Shown here one piece after another: positions 36,201 through 51,200 of a stretch of DNA of 64,000 nt (its first letter is position 1; each line of letters opens with the position of its first letter). The stretch spans positions 1 through 64,000 of the forward strand of contig JAVJOU010000028.1 of the NCBI GenBank assembly GCA_040216635.1, in the 5' to 3' direction. The notes beneath the pieces are model-generated. The model saw only the letters and a program-made list of their open reading frames with translations, made no database searches and was not told the DNA's origin. The stretch is from UBA1479 sp040216635. GTDB taxonomy: Bacteria; Pseudomonadota; Alphaproteobacteria; Rhodospirillales; Casp-alpha2. The position numbers were made by a program, and so were the translations under genes.

Positions 36201-39200
36201 GGCGGCACGGCGGATACGATCCTGCTGACCGGAAAAACCGCTGGTTCCGCGTTTACCGCCACCGGCGGCGGCACGGGCGTCAGTTCGGCCACCACCACGA
36301 CCAGCCCGGTCTCGGCACAGGCCCAGGTCTCGACCTATACGGTCGGCGGCACGGTGGAAGCCGGCGACGTGTTCGAGATCACGGTCAACGGCACCCGGAT
36401 TTCTCATACGGTCACTACGGAAACGACGGCGAACCAAGTTCGCGATGCCCTGGTCACCAAATTGAATGACAACAACGTTATCGTCGGGAAGGTCACGGCC
36501 TCTGCCGGCGGCGGCGGCGAGATCGTGGTCACGGCGAAAATCGCAGGCCAGGCCTTCACGACCTCGGCACAGGCGATCAACGCCGGCACGGACGTTGCGA
36601 CCCTGACCGTCACCGTCACCGGATCAAACGCCGCCCCCGTCGCAAATGCCGACACGGCCAGCGGCAACGAAGACACGACGATTTCCGGCACGCTGACCGC
36701 AACGGATCCGGATCTCGGCGACACCAAGGAATTCTCGCTCGCACCCGGCGGTCAGGCGACACGGGGTACGGTGACGATCAATTCCAACGGCGATTTCGAT
36801 TATGTGCCGGATGAGAATGTCTCCGGCACGGATACATTCACGTTCCGCGTCACCGACAGCACCGGCCAATCCAGCACGGCGACGGTAACCGTTACCATCA
36901 CCGCCGTGAACGACGACCCTGTCGTGACCCTGTCGTCCGGCACACAGATATTCGATGAAACCGGCCCGGCCGTTCTTTTGGACGACGCGATGTCGATCAC
37001 GGATGTTGATTCGGCGAACTTCGACTCCGGCCAATTCCTTGTCACCATTGCTAACGGGACACCTGATGATCGTCTTTCGATCCAGGCCGGCGGCGGCATC
37101 ACGACCTCGGGCTCCAGCGTTCTTTTCAACGGCACCGAAATCGGCACCTTCACAGGCGGCACCGACGGCTCAACCCCATTGAGCGTTACGCTCGACGCGG
37201 ATGCCACGCCAGCAGCGGTAACGGCGCTGGGCCGGGCGGTCGCCTATGACAATGTGGGCGCTGTGCCGGTAACGATCCCGCGCAGCATCACCGTCGATGT
37301 TACCGACGGTGACGGCGGCTCGGTAGGTGAGACGATCACCCTGACCGTGCTGCTTGAAGGTGGCTTGGCCCGCGCCGATTTCGTGAACACCAATTCCAAC
37401 AACGATTGGTTCGACGTAGGGAATTGGAGCACCGGCACCCTGCCGGACGGCCTGACCATTGCGTTCATCAACGCGGATGCGGATTTCGATACGTCAAGCG
37501 GCTTCAACGGCGGCGGCACCACCCATTCCGTAGCCGTATTACAAGTTGCGACGTCCTCAACCTTAACGGCGGTTCAGGGAACCCTTGATATCGCCGGGCC
37601 GTCAGAAGTCGCGGCCGGCGGCTTCCTCAATATCGGATTCGCCACGGTCGAAGGTGACGGCGCGCTCGCGCTCAGCGGCGCCATGAACATGGCCGGTGGC
37701 ATATTCGCCATGGCGGACCTTAGTGCCGATGCCTCGGCGGCGTTGTATTTCTCCGGCATTGGCAATGCCGTCGATACCAACTTGGTCTTGGATCCCGCCA
37801 CGATTTTCCAGGTCGGCGGCGGCATCGATTTGGGTCAGGCGGACGTGACCTTCGCCAACGGCTTCACGAACCCGGGTACGATCGTCATTACCAATATCGC
37901 CACCGGCGCCGCCGACAGCACGCTCACGGTAACGGCAGGTGCGTTGATCAACAGCGGTACGCTTGAATTCCGGGATGATAACGGCGGCCTGGGCCTGCGC
38001 GTTTTCAACGGCGAGATCGACAATTCAAACGGCGATATTCTGGTCGATACGGACGCCGTCATCATCAATCCGGGTACCGTCGATACTTCGACCGGCACCA
38101 TCACGGTCAACGGGACCAACACGCTGACCATCAACGGTGGCGAAACCGTTGTCGGATCCGACAGCCTTTTGACCGGCACCGGCCTGATCGACCTAAGCGG
38201 CACCGGCATCCTGACGCTCGCATCGAATTTCACGTTTGCGGCCAATGGCGCGGATATCAGCCTTAGCGGGGCAATCACCATCGACGGCGTTACCGGCGGC
38301 AGCGCACCGGTACTTACGATTGAAGATACGAAAATCCTTTCACTGGACGGTGATACGGTCAACGCGACGATCGACCTCGTTATCGACGGCATTCTCGACA
38401 TTCAGGGAACAGGCACGGCCATCGCGGCCCCCATGACCTTGAATTCACCCAACGGCTCGCTCCATGTCGCAGCAGGCGCCACCGCGACGATCACCGGTGC
38501 GGTCAACAACCTGGGCGGCAGCATCGTCGTCGAAGCGGGTGGCGTTCTCAACATCGACGGCGCTTTGATTTCCAACGCCGGCGTGATTTCCGGCGAAGGT
38601 ACGATCAACCTGTTGAACGGTGCGACGATCACGGGTGACGGCGTCATCGACGTGGCCGACACCGCCACGGGCACGCTGACGATCAACGGCGACGTCGGCG
38701 ACGCGGCGGTTTCGACCGGCGACGACACGACGGTCGTCATCGATATCAACAATTCGGGCGACCATGACATCCTGAATGTCGGCACCATCGACCTGACGGA
38801 CGCCGCGGATACGCTGCAGCTTAACTTCGGCCCGGACTTCGATCCGACCGTTGACGGCCAGACCTTCAACATCATCAATTATGCAGGCGCCCATGGCGGC
38901 GCCGGCGACGTGTTCGACACCATTGTTCACAACCTGGGGCCGGAATATTCGATCACCGTTGACTACGGCGCCGGCAGTGCCGACGACATCACCGTCACCG
39001 TCAACCGTAACCCGGAACTGTCCGTCACCACGACGGGCACAGGCATGCAGTTCGACGGCGTCGACGACAGGATCGTTATTCCCGCCGACGGCACGGTCAA
39101 TACGCTGACATCCATCACTGTCGAAGCGGTCATCACCCTCACCGAATATCCGACAGGTGGCGCCCGCATCGCCCAAAACTTCGGGGCCGGCTACGAAGGA

Positions 39201-42200
39201 TGGAGCTTCACGGTCAGTGACGATGGATCCTTATACGTGGAGGTCGGCGACGGCGGCGGCGACGGCCAACTGTCCAGCTTCACTACGCCGGCGGGTGTTC
39301 TCATCCCCGAGGACCCCGCACATGTGGCCTTCAGCTATGACGCGACAAGCGGTGACATCGCCATTTACGTAAACGGCGTCGATGTCGGCGGTACCGTGGG
39401 CGGCGTCGATCCTGTGAATAACCTGGGCGCGACCACAGCGGATGTCTTGATCGGGTATCCGTTCCCGTTTGACGGCGTGATGGATGAATTCCGCATCTAT
39501 GACCATGCGCGTACGGCGACCGAGGTCGCCGCCGACGCGGGCGGCGACCTCGCAACGGGTACAGCACCCTTGGTGCATTTCGACTTTGCGGATGGAACAG
39601 CGACCAACCTGGGCTCTCTGGGCAGCGCATCCGACGGCATCCTCGGCGAACCGGCACTTGGCTTCGATGGCGTCAATGACATGATGCAGGCGTCCAGCAG
39701 CGCCTTTTCCGTCGGCGCGAACGCCTACACGATCGAAGTTGTGTTCTCGACCATCGCGGGCGCGGGCGACCAGAACATCATTTCACTTGGCGACGGCCCG
39801 ACCGGAGGCGCCGGGGTCAACGTCAACATCAACAATGGCGTGCTTGGCGGCGGCCTGTCCGGTGTCGGCGGCCTGTCCTACGCAACCCCGCTCAACGATG
39901 GACAACCGCACCATCTGGCGTTGACCTTTGATGGCATGGACTTCTACGAACTGTTCATCGACGGAACGTCCGTCAGCACCTTTACCAACCCGGGCTCGAC
40001 CCTTGAAAACATCGTCGATGGCCTTTTGACCATCGGCCAACTCGGCGACGGTCAGCGGTACTTTGACGGCGAAATATCCGAAGTCCGGTTCTACGACGAC
40101 GTCCGTAATCCAACAGAAATCGCCGACGACGCCACCGGCGCGGTCGATCTCGGCGACACGGCGCTGCTCGCGTTATATGACGTCGATCCCACGAACATCA
40201 CCGGCGGCGTGCTGACCAATTTGGCCGATCCGGGCAACGGCGACGCGGTGCTGGGCACGACCACGGGCGCCGAATCCTCCGACCCGTCCTTTATCGCCGA
40301 CCCGGTTTCGCCGATTGCCGTGCCGCTGGTCGATCAGGCGCTCAGTTTTGACGGAACGGTCGCCATCAACGCAACGGACGACACAGCGTTCTCGTTGCTC
40401 AATGCCTTTACCTTTGACAGCGCGGCCGGAACGATCACCGCCGGGACACCGAGTTCGCTCGCGGATTTGGCGGTCGGGGATACGGTATCGTTCACCGGCA
40501 CAGCGTCGAACAACGCGACCTTCACCATTGTCGCCAACGACGGCACGACCCTAACCGTTGCCGAAGCGGTCGTTGATGAAGGCGCGCCCAGCGCTACCGC
40601 GACCAGCGACAGCGAGTCGCCGCTGGCCACCGGCACGGGTGCGTTCACCTACGAGTCCTGGTTCCGCACGGATAGCACCGCCAATCCTCAGACAGTCATC
40701 CGCGTGGGCGACCCGGCGGGCGATTACGCGCAAATCCGCGTCACCGGCGACGGCAGGATTCAAGCGCTTGCGCCGGACGCGGGCCCGACAACCTTGGAAA
40801 GTGCTCTCGGCCACAACGACGGGCTCTGGCATCACGTCGCCTTCACCTACGACGGCAGCGGTAATCTGGAATTGTTGGTTGATGGCCAAGTGGTTGATAC
40901 GGGCACGGCCTCGATCAATCCCATCGACGCCGGTTCCGTGACGATCGGCGGGTATCAGACCGCCAACCAGCCCTTCTTCGGCGAACTCTTCGACGTCCGC
41001 GCCTACGACGTGGGCCGCACGCAGTTCGACATCCTGGCCGACATGCATGAACTGCCCGACGGTACGGACCCGAACCTGACGGGTGCCTGGCACCTGGACG
41101 ACGTGTTCAACGGCACGACGGACCAGTTCCGCGACGTGTCCGGCAACGGCGGCACGGGCACCTACTCGGGCGGCACGCCGGTGTTCGAACAGACCAATCT
41201 GTTCTCCATGGCCGAAGAAAGCACCCTGCACGGCAAATTGGTCGGCACGGACGTGGACGGCGACACGGACCTGGACTACAGCGTTACGCTCCAGGCCGCC
41301 AACGGCACGGTCACCGTCGATGTGACCACCGGCGACTGGACCTACACCCCCGACGCCGATTACTTCGGCACCGACAGTTTCGAGGTCGCGGTCACCGATT
41401 CCCTGGGCGGGATCGCGACCAAGGAAATCAATGTCAGCGTCCTGAACGTCAACGACGCGCCGGAAATAACCTTGGGTGCAGGCACCGTCTTTACCGAGGA
41501 CGGTGCGCCGATCGCGGTCGACCCCACGATACAGATCACCGACGTCGACAGCCCCGACCTGGACGGCGGCACGCTGGTCATCGATATCTCCACCGGCTAT
41601 GCGGCGGGGGATGTGCTTGCGATCGAAACCGGCCTGATCGATCTCAGCGCCGGCATGACAACGAGCAGCCTGGTCAGCATCGGCCAGGATGTCATCGGCA
41701 CGATCAATTCCGACGGCACCGGCGGTTTCCTGACCATCGACCTGACCGACAGCGCCACCCCGGCCCTGGTGCAGAACCTGGCCCGCGCGATCACCTTCCA
41801 GAACGACACGGAAGAACCCGGCGCCGGGTCACGTACGATTTCCTTCACCTTGACCGATGGTGACGGCGGCACGTCGGATGTGCTGGACCAGACAGTCACC
41901 ATTTCACCCGTCAACGACGCACCGGAAGTTCAAGGCGCGCTGGTCGTTGGCAATGCCGCCAGCTTCGACGGCGTGGATGACATCCTGCAGACTAACGGCG
42001 ACCCGCTCAGCGGCCAGGTCACCAACATCACTTATGAGCTTTGGGCCAAACCTGACTTTATCAGCGGTGTCCAATTGCTCGTCGGCCATGATTCGCTTGA
42101 CGGCAACGAAGGCGTTGCCTTGTCACTGATCGGCGGCGGGTCCGGCGGGTTCCGCGTCAGCCTGCGCGGCAGCGGTGTCGGTGACCCCGTGGCCAACGGT

Positions 42201-45200
42201 GATTTCGACATCACGGCGGCGGATCTGGCCGCCAACGGCGTGACCTTGCAGAACGATGTTTGGCAACACTTCGCCCTGTCCGTCGAAAGCAACGGTGATT
42301 TCACTGTCTATGTGGACGGACAACCAGCCGCCAGCGCCTCGCCCGGCGGCACGCCGGTTACCAACACCGCCGGGCCGATCGACATCGGCGCGCGCTATGC
42401 CTCTAACGGTGACTTCGTCAACCACTTCGACGGCGAAATCGATCAGGTCCGCATCTGGAACACGGCGCGCACGGCCGAGGATATCGCCGACAACTATCAG
42501 ACCAGCACACCCGCCGACCCAGGCAGCAATCTGAAAGCACAGTATTCCTTCAATGATCCCGCCAACCCGGGTGTCGACCTGTCCGGCAACGGCAATGATG
42601 CGCAGGCATTCAATGGCTCACCCAGCGATCCCGACGGCACGTACTACACGGCACCGGGCGGTGAGGGAGACAGCGGCACAGGACCTGGGATATCGACGGC
42701 CGCCCCAGTCAACCTGGGAACCGGCGATCTGACTTTCGCGACCTGGGTCTACCTGAACGAAACCGCCACCGACCAGATTATTTTCGACACGCGGACAGCG
42801 GGTGCTGAAGGCGTCATCCTGCAGACACAACCCGGCGGCGCAGTGCGCTTCTTCGCCGGTGGCGGCGCTTCCAACGTCGATATCACGACAGGCGCGACCC
42901 TGCCGGCGGGCCAATGGGTTCATGTTGCCGCGGTTCTGGATCGGGACGGCAACGCCGAAATATTTATCGACGGGGTGTCTCAACAGTCGACGCCAGGTTC
43001 CGTAGCGGACGATGCCTACAACAGCACAATCTTCGTCGGCACCCAGGCTGCGGGGGCACCATCGTCGAGCACGGACTCCCTGAACGGTCGCCTGGACGAC
43101 GTCCGCATCTATGATCAGGCACTTGACGGGACACAGGTCGGCAATCTTGCAGGCGGCATGCCCTCTGGCAACGACCCAGACCCTGTCGTGCTGTATGACT
43201 TCGACAACGAAGCCGCCGGAACGGTCACCAACACGGGCACGGGCGGTGCAACCTTGAACGGTGCGCTGTTCGGGACAGGCGCGGCCACAGCCAATAGCAC
43301 GCCCACCGTCGTCGCCACGACGCCCGCGGATTCGCCAAGCATCTTGGTCGGTGCCGGTGCATCGTTCACGGACAGCTTCGACGACGGCGCGTTGGGCGCC
43401 GATTATACCGTGGACACAACGAACGCCGGTGCCGCGGCGACGGAAGGCAGCGGCGTCCTGTCGCTGTCCAGCCGGGCGATTGTTTCCACGGCCGTGGAAT
43501 ACGTCCCAACCGCAGCAGCCCCCATCACGATCGAAACCAGCCTCCGGTTCAACGATACCAACGATTTCCTGGCGATCGCGACACGATCGGACGGCATCGC
43601 CGACCCCGGCAACTACAACTTCATCACCAACGGCGTCTACGCCACGTTCGGCAACGCCGGCGGCGTCAACCAGATGGCCATCTACCGCGTGGTCGGCGGA
43701 ACGGTAACGCCGATCATGGATACGGGTAGCGGCGCGTTCACCTTCAACAACGGCACGATCTACGATGTGGTCTTCACCGACGATGGCCTCAACCTGTCGA
43801 TCACCGTTACGGAACAAAACAACCCGTCGAACACGCTGACGCTGACAGCCCAGGACTCGACCGAGTTTACGGACAACCACATTTCGTTCTTGAACCGGGA
43901 AAATGTTTCCTCCGGCCCCGACATCGAAGAGCTCTCGATCCAACAGACTAGTTCCCTGAGGGTCACGGAAGACACGCCCTTCTCATCCCAGGTCATCGCC
44001 AACGACATCGAGGGCGATACGCTCACCTTCACGTTGGACACCGATGCGGCGCACGGCAGCGTGACGCTCAACCCGGACGGCACCTTTACCTACACACCCG
44101 ATGCCGATTTCTTCGGCGCGGACAGCTTCTCGGTCACAGTCACCGACGACGGCAGCCCGACGCCCGCGCAGACGACACAAACCATCGCGATCAACGTCGA
44201 AAACGTCAACGACCTGCCGGTGGTGACGTCCGGTGCGTTCAACACCACCGAAGATACCGTCCTGAACGGCCAGGTGACCGCAACGGACATCGACGGTGAT
44301 GCGCTGACCTTCAGCCTTGCCGATGGCGGCGAGCCAGAAAACGGTCTCGTCACCGTCAACACCGACGGCACCTATAGCTACGTGCCAGATGGAAATTTCA
44401 ACGGCGCAGACAGCTTCCAGGTCGATATCTTCGACGGCACGACGACGATCACCGAAACCGTCAACGTTACGGTGGATGCGGTCAACGACGCGCCCACCGT
44501 TTCCGCCGTCACCACGGGCCGGGGGGTCAGCTTCGACGGCACCGACGTGATCACCGCCGGGCCCGGCGACTTGGGCGAATTGGCCATTACCGGCGATTTG
44601 ACCGTCGCCGCCTGGATCCAGCCGGATCAGCTTTCCGCCCTCACTCACATCCTGACCTTCGGCGCCAAGGGTGACCCGGGGGATTCCGAATTCTCCAACA
44701 TCCTCTACTCCCTTGAAACGAATGCTTCGGGCGAACTGGTCTACGTGCACGAAACCACTGGCGGCGTGAATGTCAGCCACACCTTCACCGGTAGTTCGTT
44801 GACCCAGAATGATTGGGCGCATGTCGCCATGGTGCGCGACGCGGGGGCGGAAACCGTTTCGGTATATGTCAACGGCAACAACCTGGGCTCCTTCGATTAC
44901 AGCGGATTGGGCGGGCCCACGGGCGGTATTGCCAGCATGCTGCACATCGGCGGCTTCGACCTGGCCAATGATTTCGTCGGCCAGATGGATGACATCAAAA
45001 TCCACAACGTTGCCCTGACGGATCAGGACATCGCCGACATGATGGGTGGCAGCGGCCCCACGACCGGCCTGCAGTTGCATTACGACTTCGCAGCCGCCAC
45101 CGATACGGGCGTGCCCAACGTGGCGCCCGGGGCACCGGCGGGGACGGACGGTTTCCTGGGCACGATTCCGGGTGCTGTCGTGGTCGGCATTGCGGGCATC

Positions 45201-48200
45201 ATCGCGACCGAAGCAGGCGGCCTGAACGTCAACATCGATATCGATGCCGACTTCCCGGGCCCGAGTGCCGTGACTGCAACCGACAACTCTGCGTCGATCA
45301 CCGGCGACATCGTGATCCTGCCGGCAGGCACCAGCAACGGTTTCGACCTGACAACCAACGGCGCGTTCTACGAATTCGCGACGGACGGGGCCGGCAACCT
45401 CCAGACCTTCGCCAGCGGCGCGACAATCGACGACACGCTGACCTTTGAAACACTGGTTGCGGCGGACCTGCCGACCGGCAGCAACACCATCGCCTTCCGC
45501 TTCGATGCCGACGGCGTCGGCCCGGCGGAATATCAGTTCGGCTATATGGCCTATACCAACAGCGGCGGCACCTTCACCTTGGGCGACGTCACCTTCGTGA
45601 CCGCACCGGGTTACGCCGTGACCGTCGAATCCGATCCATTCGAAGTCGATGTCATCATCGATCATGTGGCCGGTGACGCGCCGACCGTCACCCCGGCCAC
45701 CGACCAAGCCATGGTGTTCGACGGCGCGACCGAAGCGGTCCGTGTCTCGGATCAGGAAAGCCTCAATCCTCTGAACGAGATTACATTGGAGGCTTGGGTC
45801 AAGATCGACAGCGTTCCGACACCGACCGGCAAGGATGCCATCATCACCAAGTGGTCCTATACGGACGATGACCGAGGGTATGAACTCGCCGTCAGCGACG
45901 TGGATGGCGATGGCAATTCCAAGTTCCGCTTCGGCCTGTCCGAAGACGGCACATTCGGGATGAGCAACGATGTCGCCATCGAGGGCACCACAACAATCGA
46001 TACCGGAACCTGGTACCACGTGGTCGGCACCTTCGATGGCACCGACATGCGGATCATCGTCAACGGGGTCGAAGAAAATTCCTCCGCCGCATTCGCCGGG
46101 AAGACCATTCATGCATCTTCTGCCGATTTGATGATCGGCGCAGTGGATGACAGTGCCGGTGGCGATGCATTCTTTGATGGGCAAATCTATGACGCGCGCC
46201 TGTACGACACCGGCCGGTCAGTCAGTGACATCCAAAACGACATTTACCAGTTACCCGCGGGTGATGAGAACGGATTGGTCTCCGCCTGGCACCTCAATCA
46301 ATCCGACGGATCGACCATAAACGACATCACTGACGCTCACGACGGCACGTTCAAAAGCAGCGGCTCGCCGACAACGCCGATCTTCGCAGATACCAACCCG
46401 TTCACCTTGGCCGAAGACGGCCTTCTGACCGGCTCGATCACCGTAACCGACCCGGATAGCGCGTCCTTCACCTACACCATCACCGCCGATCCCACGGGCG
46501 GCGACGTGACCATCGATGCGTCCGGCAATTGGACCTATACGCCCGATGCCGACACATATGGCCTCGACAGCTTCGACGTGACCGTCGATGACGGCAATGG
46601 CGGCACCACCACACAAACGGTCAATGTCGACGTCAAGGCCGTCAACGACGCACCGGAAATCCTGGGGGCCCGGGCCAACCTACGGGCACCGCAATTCGAC
46701 GGGCAGAACGATTTCGTCTTCACGGATCACGACACAGCGTTCAATCCGGGCGCCGGTGCCCTGACGGTCGAAACCTGGTTCTATTACGACGGCGCGACGC
46801 CGGCATCGGATCAACGGATCATCGGCAAAGGTTATCTGGGTTCCGCCGATGAAGGCTGGGCCATCAACCTGGGCTCTGACGGCAACCTGAGCATCCTGGT
46901 CAACACGGAAGACACCGCCGCGGCCCCGAACAAGGCCTCGCAGGACTTCGACCTGAGCGGTTTGACCGCCGGGTGGCATCACGTCGCCATGGTCATCGAT
47001 CAATCCGGCGCCGAAGGCATCATCACCGGCTACCTGGATGGTTCGACCAACGGCTGGGTCGCCGATCCGACCGTGGGTGATACCTTCACCAAGGCGCCCA
47101 TCGACAACACCGATGACGTCTACGTCGCGTCACGAGGCGACGGCACCAACTTCTATGCCGGCCAACTGGACGACATCCGCATCTGGTCCGACGCCCGCAC
47201 GGCCGAGGAAATCGCCGGCAACTACCAGCGCGCGGACCTGACCGATGTAACGGGCCTGGAAGCGCGCTATACCCTGGACAATCCGGATTTCGATGCCGTC
47301 GATGCAACCCCGGGCCTGATCGACGTGTCCGGCAACGGCCACGCAATTTCGGCGGGCGGCCCGCCGTCGGACCGGCTCTCGGATTATGCTGTCCTGGACG
47401 GCACTGGGGATTACGCCAGTTTCTCGGACTTCCACCCCGTCGCGGGCACGGGTGACTTCACCATCGAAGCCTGGGTCAGGGCCAATGACCTGACGGGCAC
47501 TCAGACACTCGTGGCCATCGGCGACACCCGCATGGTGCTGAATGGCGCGGCGCTTGGGTTTGAGTTGACCGGCGGCGGCATCCAATCAGGCAGCGCCAAT
47601 GTGACCACCGGCGAATGGGTCCATGTTGCCGTTACCTACGATTCCGCCACGGATACGTTGAGCAAGTACATCAACGGCGGCACGCCGGAGGTCACCGGCG
47701 CCTTCACAGGCGGTAGCGGCGATATCATCGATCCGTCAGAAATCCTCATCGGTGCCGCGACAGGTGGTGCCGATGCGTTCGGCGGCGGGATTTCCCAGGT
47801 CCGCATCTTTGATGCCGTGCGGTCGCAGGCCGAAATCCAGTCCGATCTGGACACGTCATATTACGACGGCGCCTCGCCGAGCAGCCTGGTCAACAACTTC
47901 CCGTTGGACGGTCAGCTTTACAATGACGCCCGCATCGACGGGAACAGCACCGCCGACGGCATGTTCCAGGGCGATGCCCACTTCGCCGACAACGTGCCGG
48001 ACTTGCTGCCCCAGAACGTTCTTTCCGGCGCCATCGATTTTGACGGCATGGATGATTTCCTCAATCTGGGCCAGGACACCGCCTTCCAGGTCGACACGAC
48101 GTTCGCCCTCGAAGCATGGATCAATCCACATTCGTCATCGAACTGGGCGGGCATCGTCACCAATGTGGTGGACGACGCCGCCAACGAAAGCGGTTACGGC

Positions 48201-51200
48201 CTACACCTCGCCGCGGGAGAGGCCGTTCGCTTCGCCTTCACCTTGGACGGTGTCATTCATATTTTGGACACGCCCGCTGGCGCAATTGAATTAAATCAAT
48301 GGAGCCACGTTTCCGCGAGCTACGACGGGACAACCGCCGAAATCTACGTCAACGGCAACGTCGTCGCATCACAAGCCGTTTCCGGCACAGCGATGACGTA
48401 TGGTTTTCCCAACGATCTTCGCATCGGCTCCTACCAAGACAGTAACGAGAACTACTACTTCGACGGCCAGATCGCCGAGGTGCGCATTTGGGACCGTGAA
48501 TTCGACAGCCACATGGCGCATGACGCCTTCGAAGGCGAGGTGCCGCTCGATACGCCCGGCCTGATCGCCGCCTTCCCGCTAAATGAGGGCTTGGACGGGG
48601 ATCCCGTATCGACCTTGAGCGATGTCGTCGGTGGCTTTGTCGCCACCCCGTCAGGCGGCCCCGTGTTCGTCGATACGGGTCCCGCGATCTACGGCGGCGT
48701 GACGACACCAATCGCGACCTTCGAGGATACGGTTCTGCGCGGTGATTTCTTGGCGACCGACGTCGAGAATCATTCCATATTCTTCTCGTTGGGTGCAGGT
48801 GCACAGAACGGCACGGTCACCATCGGGCCGGACGGCGATTACGAATACATCCCCGATGCCAATTTCTTCGGCACGGACAGCTTCGTCGTCACCGTCACCG
48901 ACGAGCAGAGCGGATCGTCCTCGCAAACAATCACCATCGACGTGCAACCGTCCAATGACGCGCCGATCATTACCGCCGTCACAACCAACGGCGACGCCAT
49001 ACAGTTCGACGGGGTGGACGACCGGGTCGTCGTCCCCAACAGTGCCGTTCTCGAGAACATGACCCAGATCACCTTCGAGGCGGTTGTCAACGTCCCGGTT
49101 ATTGGCACCTACCGGGTCGTCGAGAAATTGACCGACGGCGTGCTCAGTTCTTCCGGTTTCGAAGGATGGAACCTGTCGGTCCTCGGCGACGGCACGCTTC
49201 AGGTGCAACTCGGCGCCGGCGCTGGGCAACATGCTAACTTTGTTACCGACGCCCCCGTGATAACGGTGGGCACAAGTCAGCATCTCGCCTTCACCTATGA
49301 CGGCAGCGAAGTCACCATCTATGTGGACGGCGAAGCGGTCCCCGCCACGACAACCTTGTACGGAGGCCTCGCCGACACCAACGCCATCATGGCTCCCAAC
49401 ACGGGGCCTGTGACCATCGGGTATGACACCAATTTCGACGCTTTCCCATTCAAGGGAACGATCGACGAGGTCCGCATCTACGACACGGCCCTCGGCCAGC
49501 AGGCAATCCAGGCCGACATGGGTGGAACCTCCGCGGGCAATCCGACACCGCAAGTGCATTACAGCTTCGAGGATGTTTCCGGCCAAGTCGTGGTCAATCA
49601 GGGCGCGCTTGGCGGAACAGCCGACGGCACCCTGGGCGCTGACGGCGCGGTCGATGCGACCGACCCGACGCCGGTCGGCTTCGCCGGCACGGCGATGCAG
49701 TTCGACGGCACCAACAAAGTCGTATCGATCACCGACTCCGCCGCCCTGGAAACGGGAAGCGGGGCGTTCACCTACGAAGCCTGGTTCAAGGCGCCGAACA
49801 TTGCCTCGACACAGACGATCCTGGGTCTGGGCAGCGGCACCACGTCCGACGGCCTGTCCATCACCGTATCCAGCGCCGGCGTTCTGCAGGCGGCGGTCGA
49901 GGGGCAGACCGTCCTGATCGGCGCCGGCACCTACAACGACGACGCCTGGCACCATGTCGCCTTTGTCCATGACGGCGCAGGCAATGTCGAACTGATCATC
50001 GACGGCGTCAGCAATGACACCGGCAGCGGCCAAACCATCGACATCCAGACCGGCAACCTGAACATCGGCCAGTTCGCCACCGGCGGCGGCGAATTCGCCG
50101 GACAAATCTTCGACGTCCGTGCCTACAACACGGCACGCAGCGCGACGGAAATTCAGGGCGATATGGTTACTTTGCCCGCCGGGAATGAAGGCGGGCTGGT
50201 CGCGGCCTATCCCCTGACCGGATCGGAAGGGTCGACCGTCGCCGACATCGTATCCGGCAACCACGGCACATTCTTCTCTGCATCCGTTGAAGCCACGCCG
50301 TTCTTCGACGTGACCAATTCCTTCACCACCGCCGAAGACGCGACACTGACCGGCCAGGTCCACGTGGCGGACATCGACGGCGACGCGCAGTTCTATTACG
50401 AAATCAACGGTCAGCCGCAGAACGGCACGGCCTGGATCGACAACACCGGTACATGGCAGTACACGCCGCATGAAGATTACACCGGAACGGACACCTTCTA
50501 TGTCGCCGTCGGAGACGACGACAATTGGACGACCCAGGCCATCACGGTCGAAATCAAACCGGTCAACGACGCGCCCCTTCTGGTTGGCGCTTCGGCCGCC
50601 GGAAGCGCGCTGCAGTTCGTCGGTCCGGTCGATGTCGCGGAGACCGCGGCGCCGGTAACCACGGTGTTGGACGATTACACAATTGAAACCTGGTTCAACT
50701 GGGACGGCACCGACACGGGCGGCAACCAGTACATCGCGGTCAACGGCTCAAACGTTGACGGTTATGGCTTGATCGGCAACTACCTGTCGCCCGGCGTCTT
50801 CCAGATTTCCGGCATTCACGGCGGAGTCGCCGTGCTGGCGACGCCGCAGAACATGGTCGCCGACGAATGGACGCACGTCGCCCTGGTGCGCGAAGCCGGC
50901 ACCGTCAAGATGTACATTAACGGCGTCGAACAAACCGTGACGCCGGGTGCGGGAACGCTGACCGATCCCCCACTTACGCCTACCGGATCGCTGCATATCG
51001 GGAATTCCGGCGCCGGCAACGAAGGGTTTTCCGGTCTGATCGACGACGTGCGTGTATGGGAAACGGCACGCACCGCCGAGGAGATCGCCGACAACTACCA
51101 ACTGCGCGACATCGAAGGCGACACGTCCGATTTGGTTGCGCGCTACGAAGGCGATGCCAATCCGGACAGCACCCTGATCGACTCTTCCGGTAACGGCAAC

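Noticed and set aside
43983..46184. A 733-codon minus-strand frame within the LamG array, and similar ones at 50748-53024 and 56070-58358
   Set aside because: All are antisense to the continuous adhesin frame with conserved LamG or RTX motifs. No independent support.
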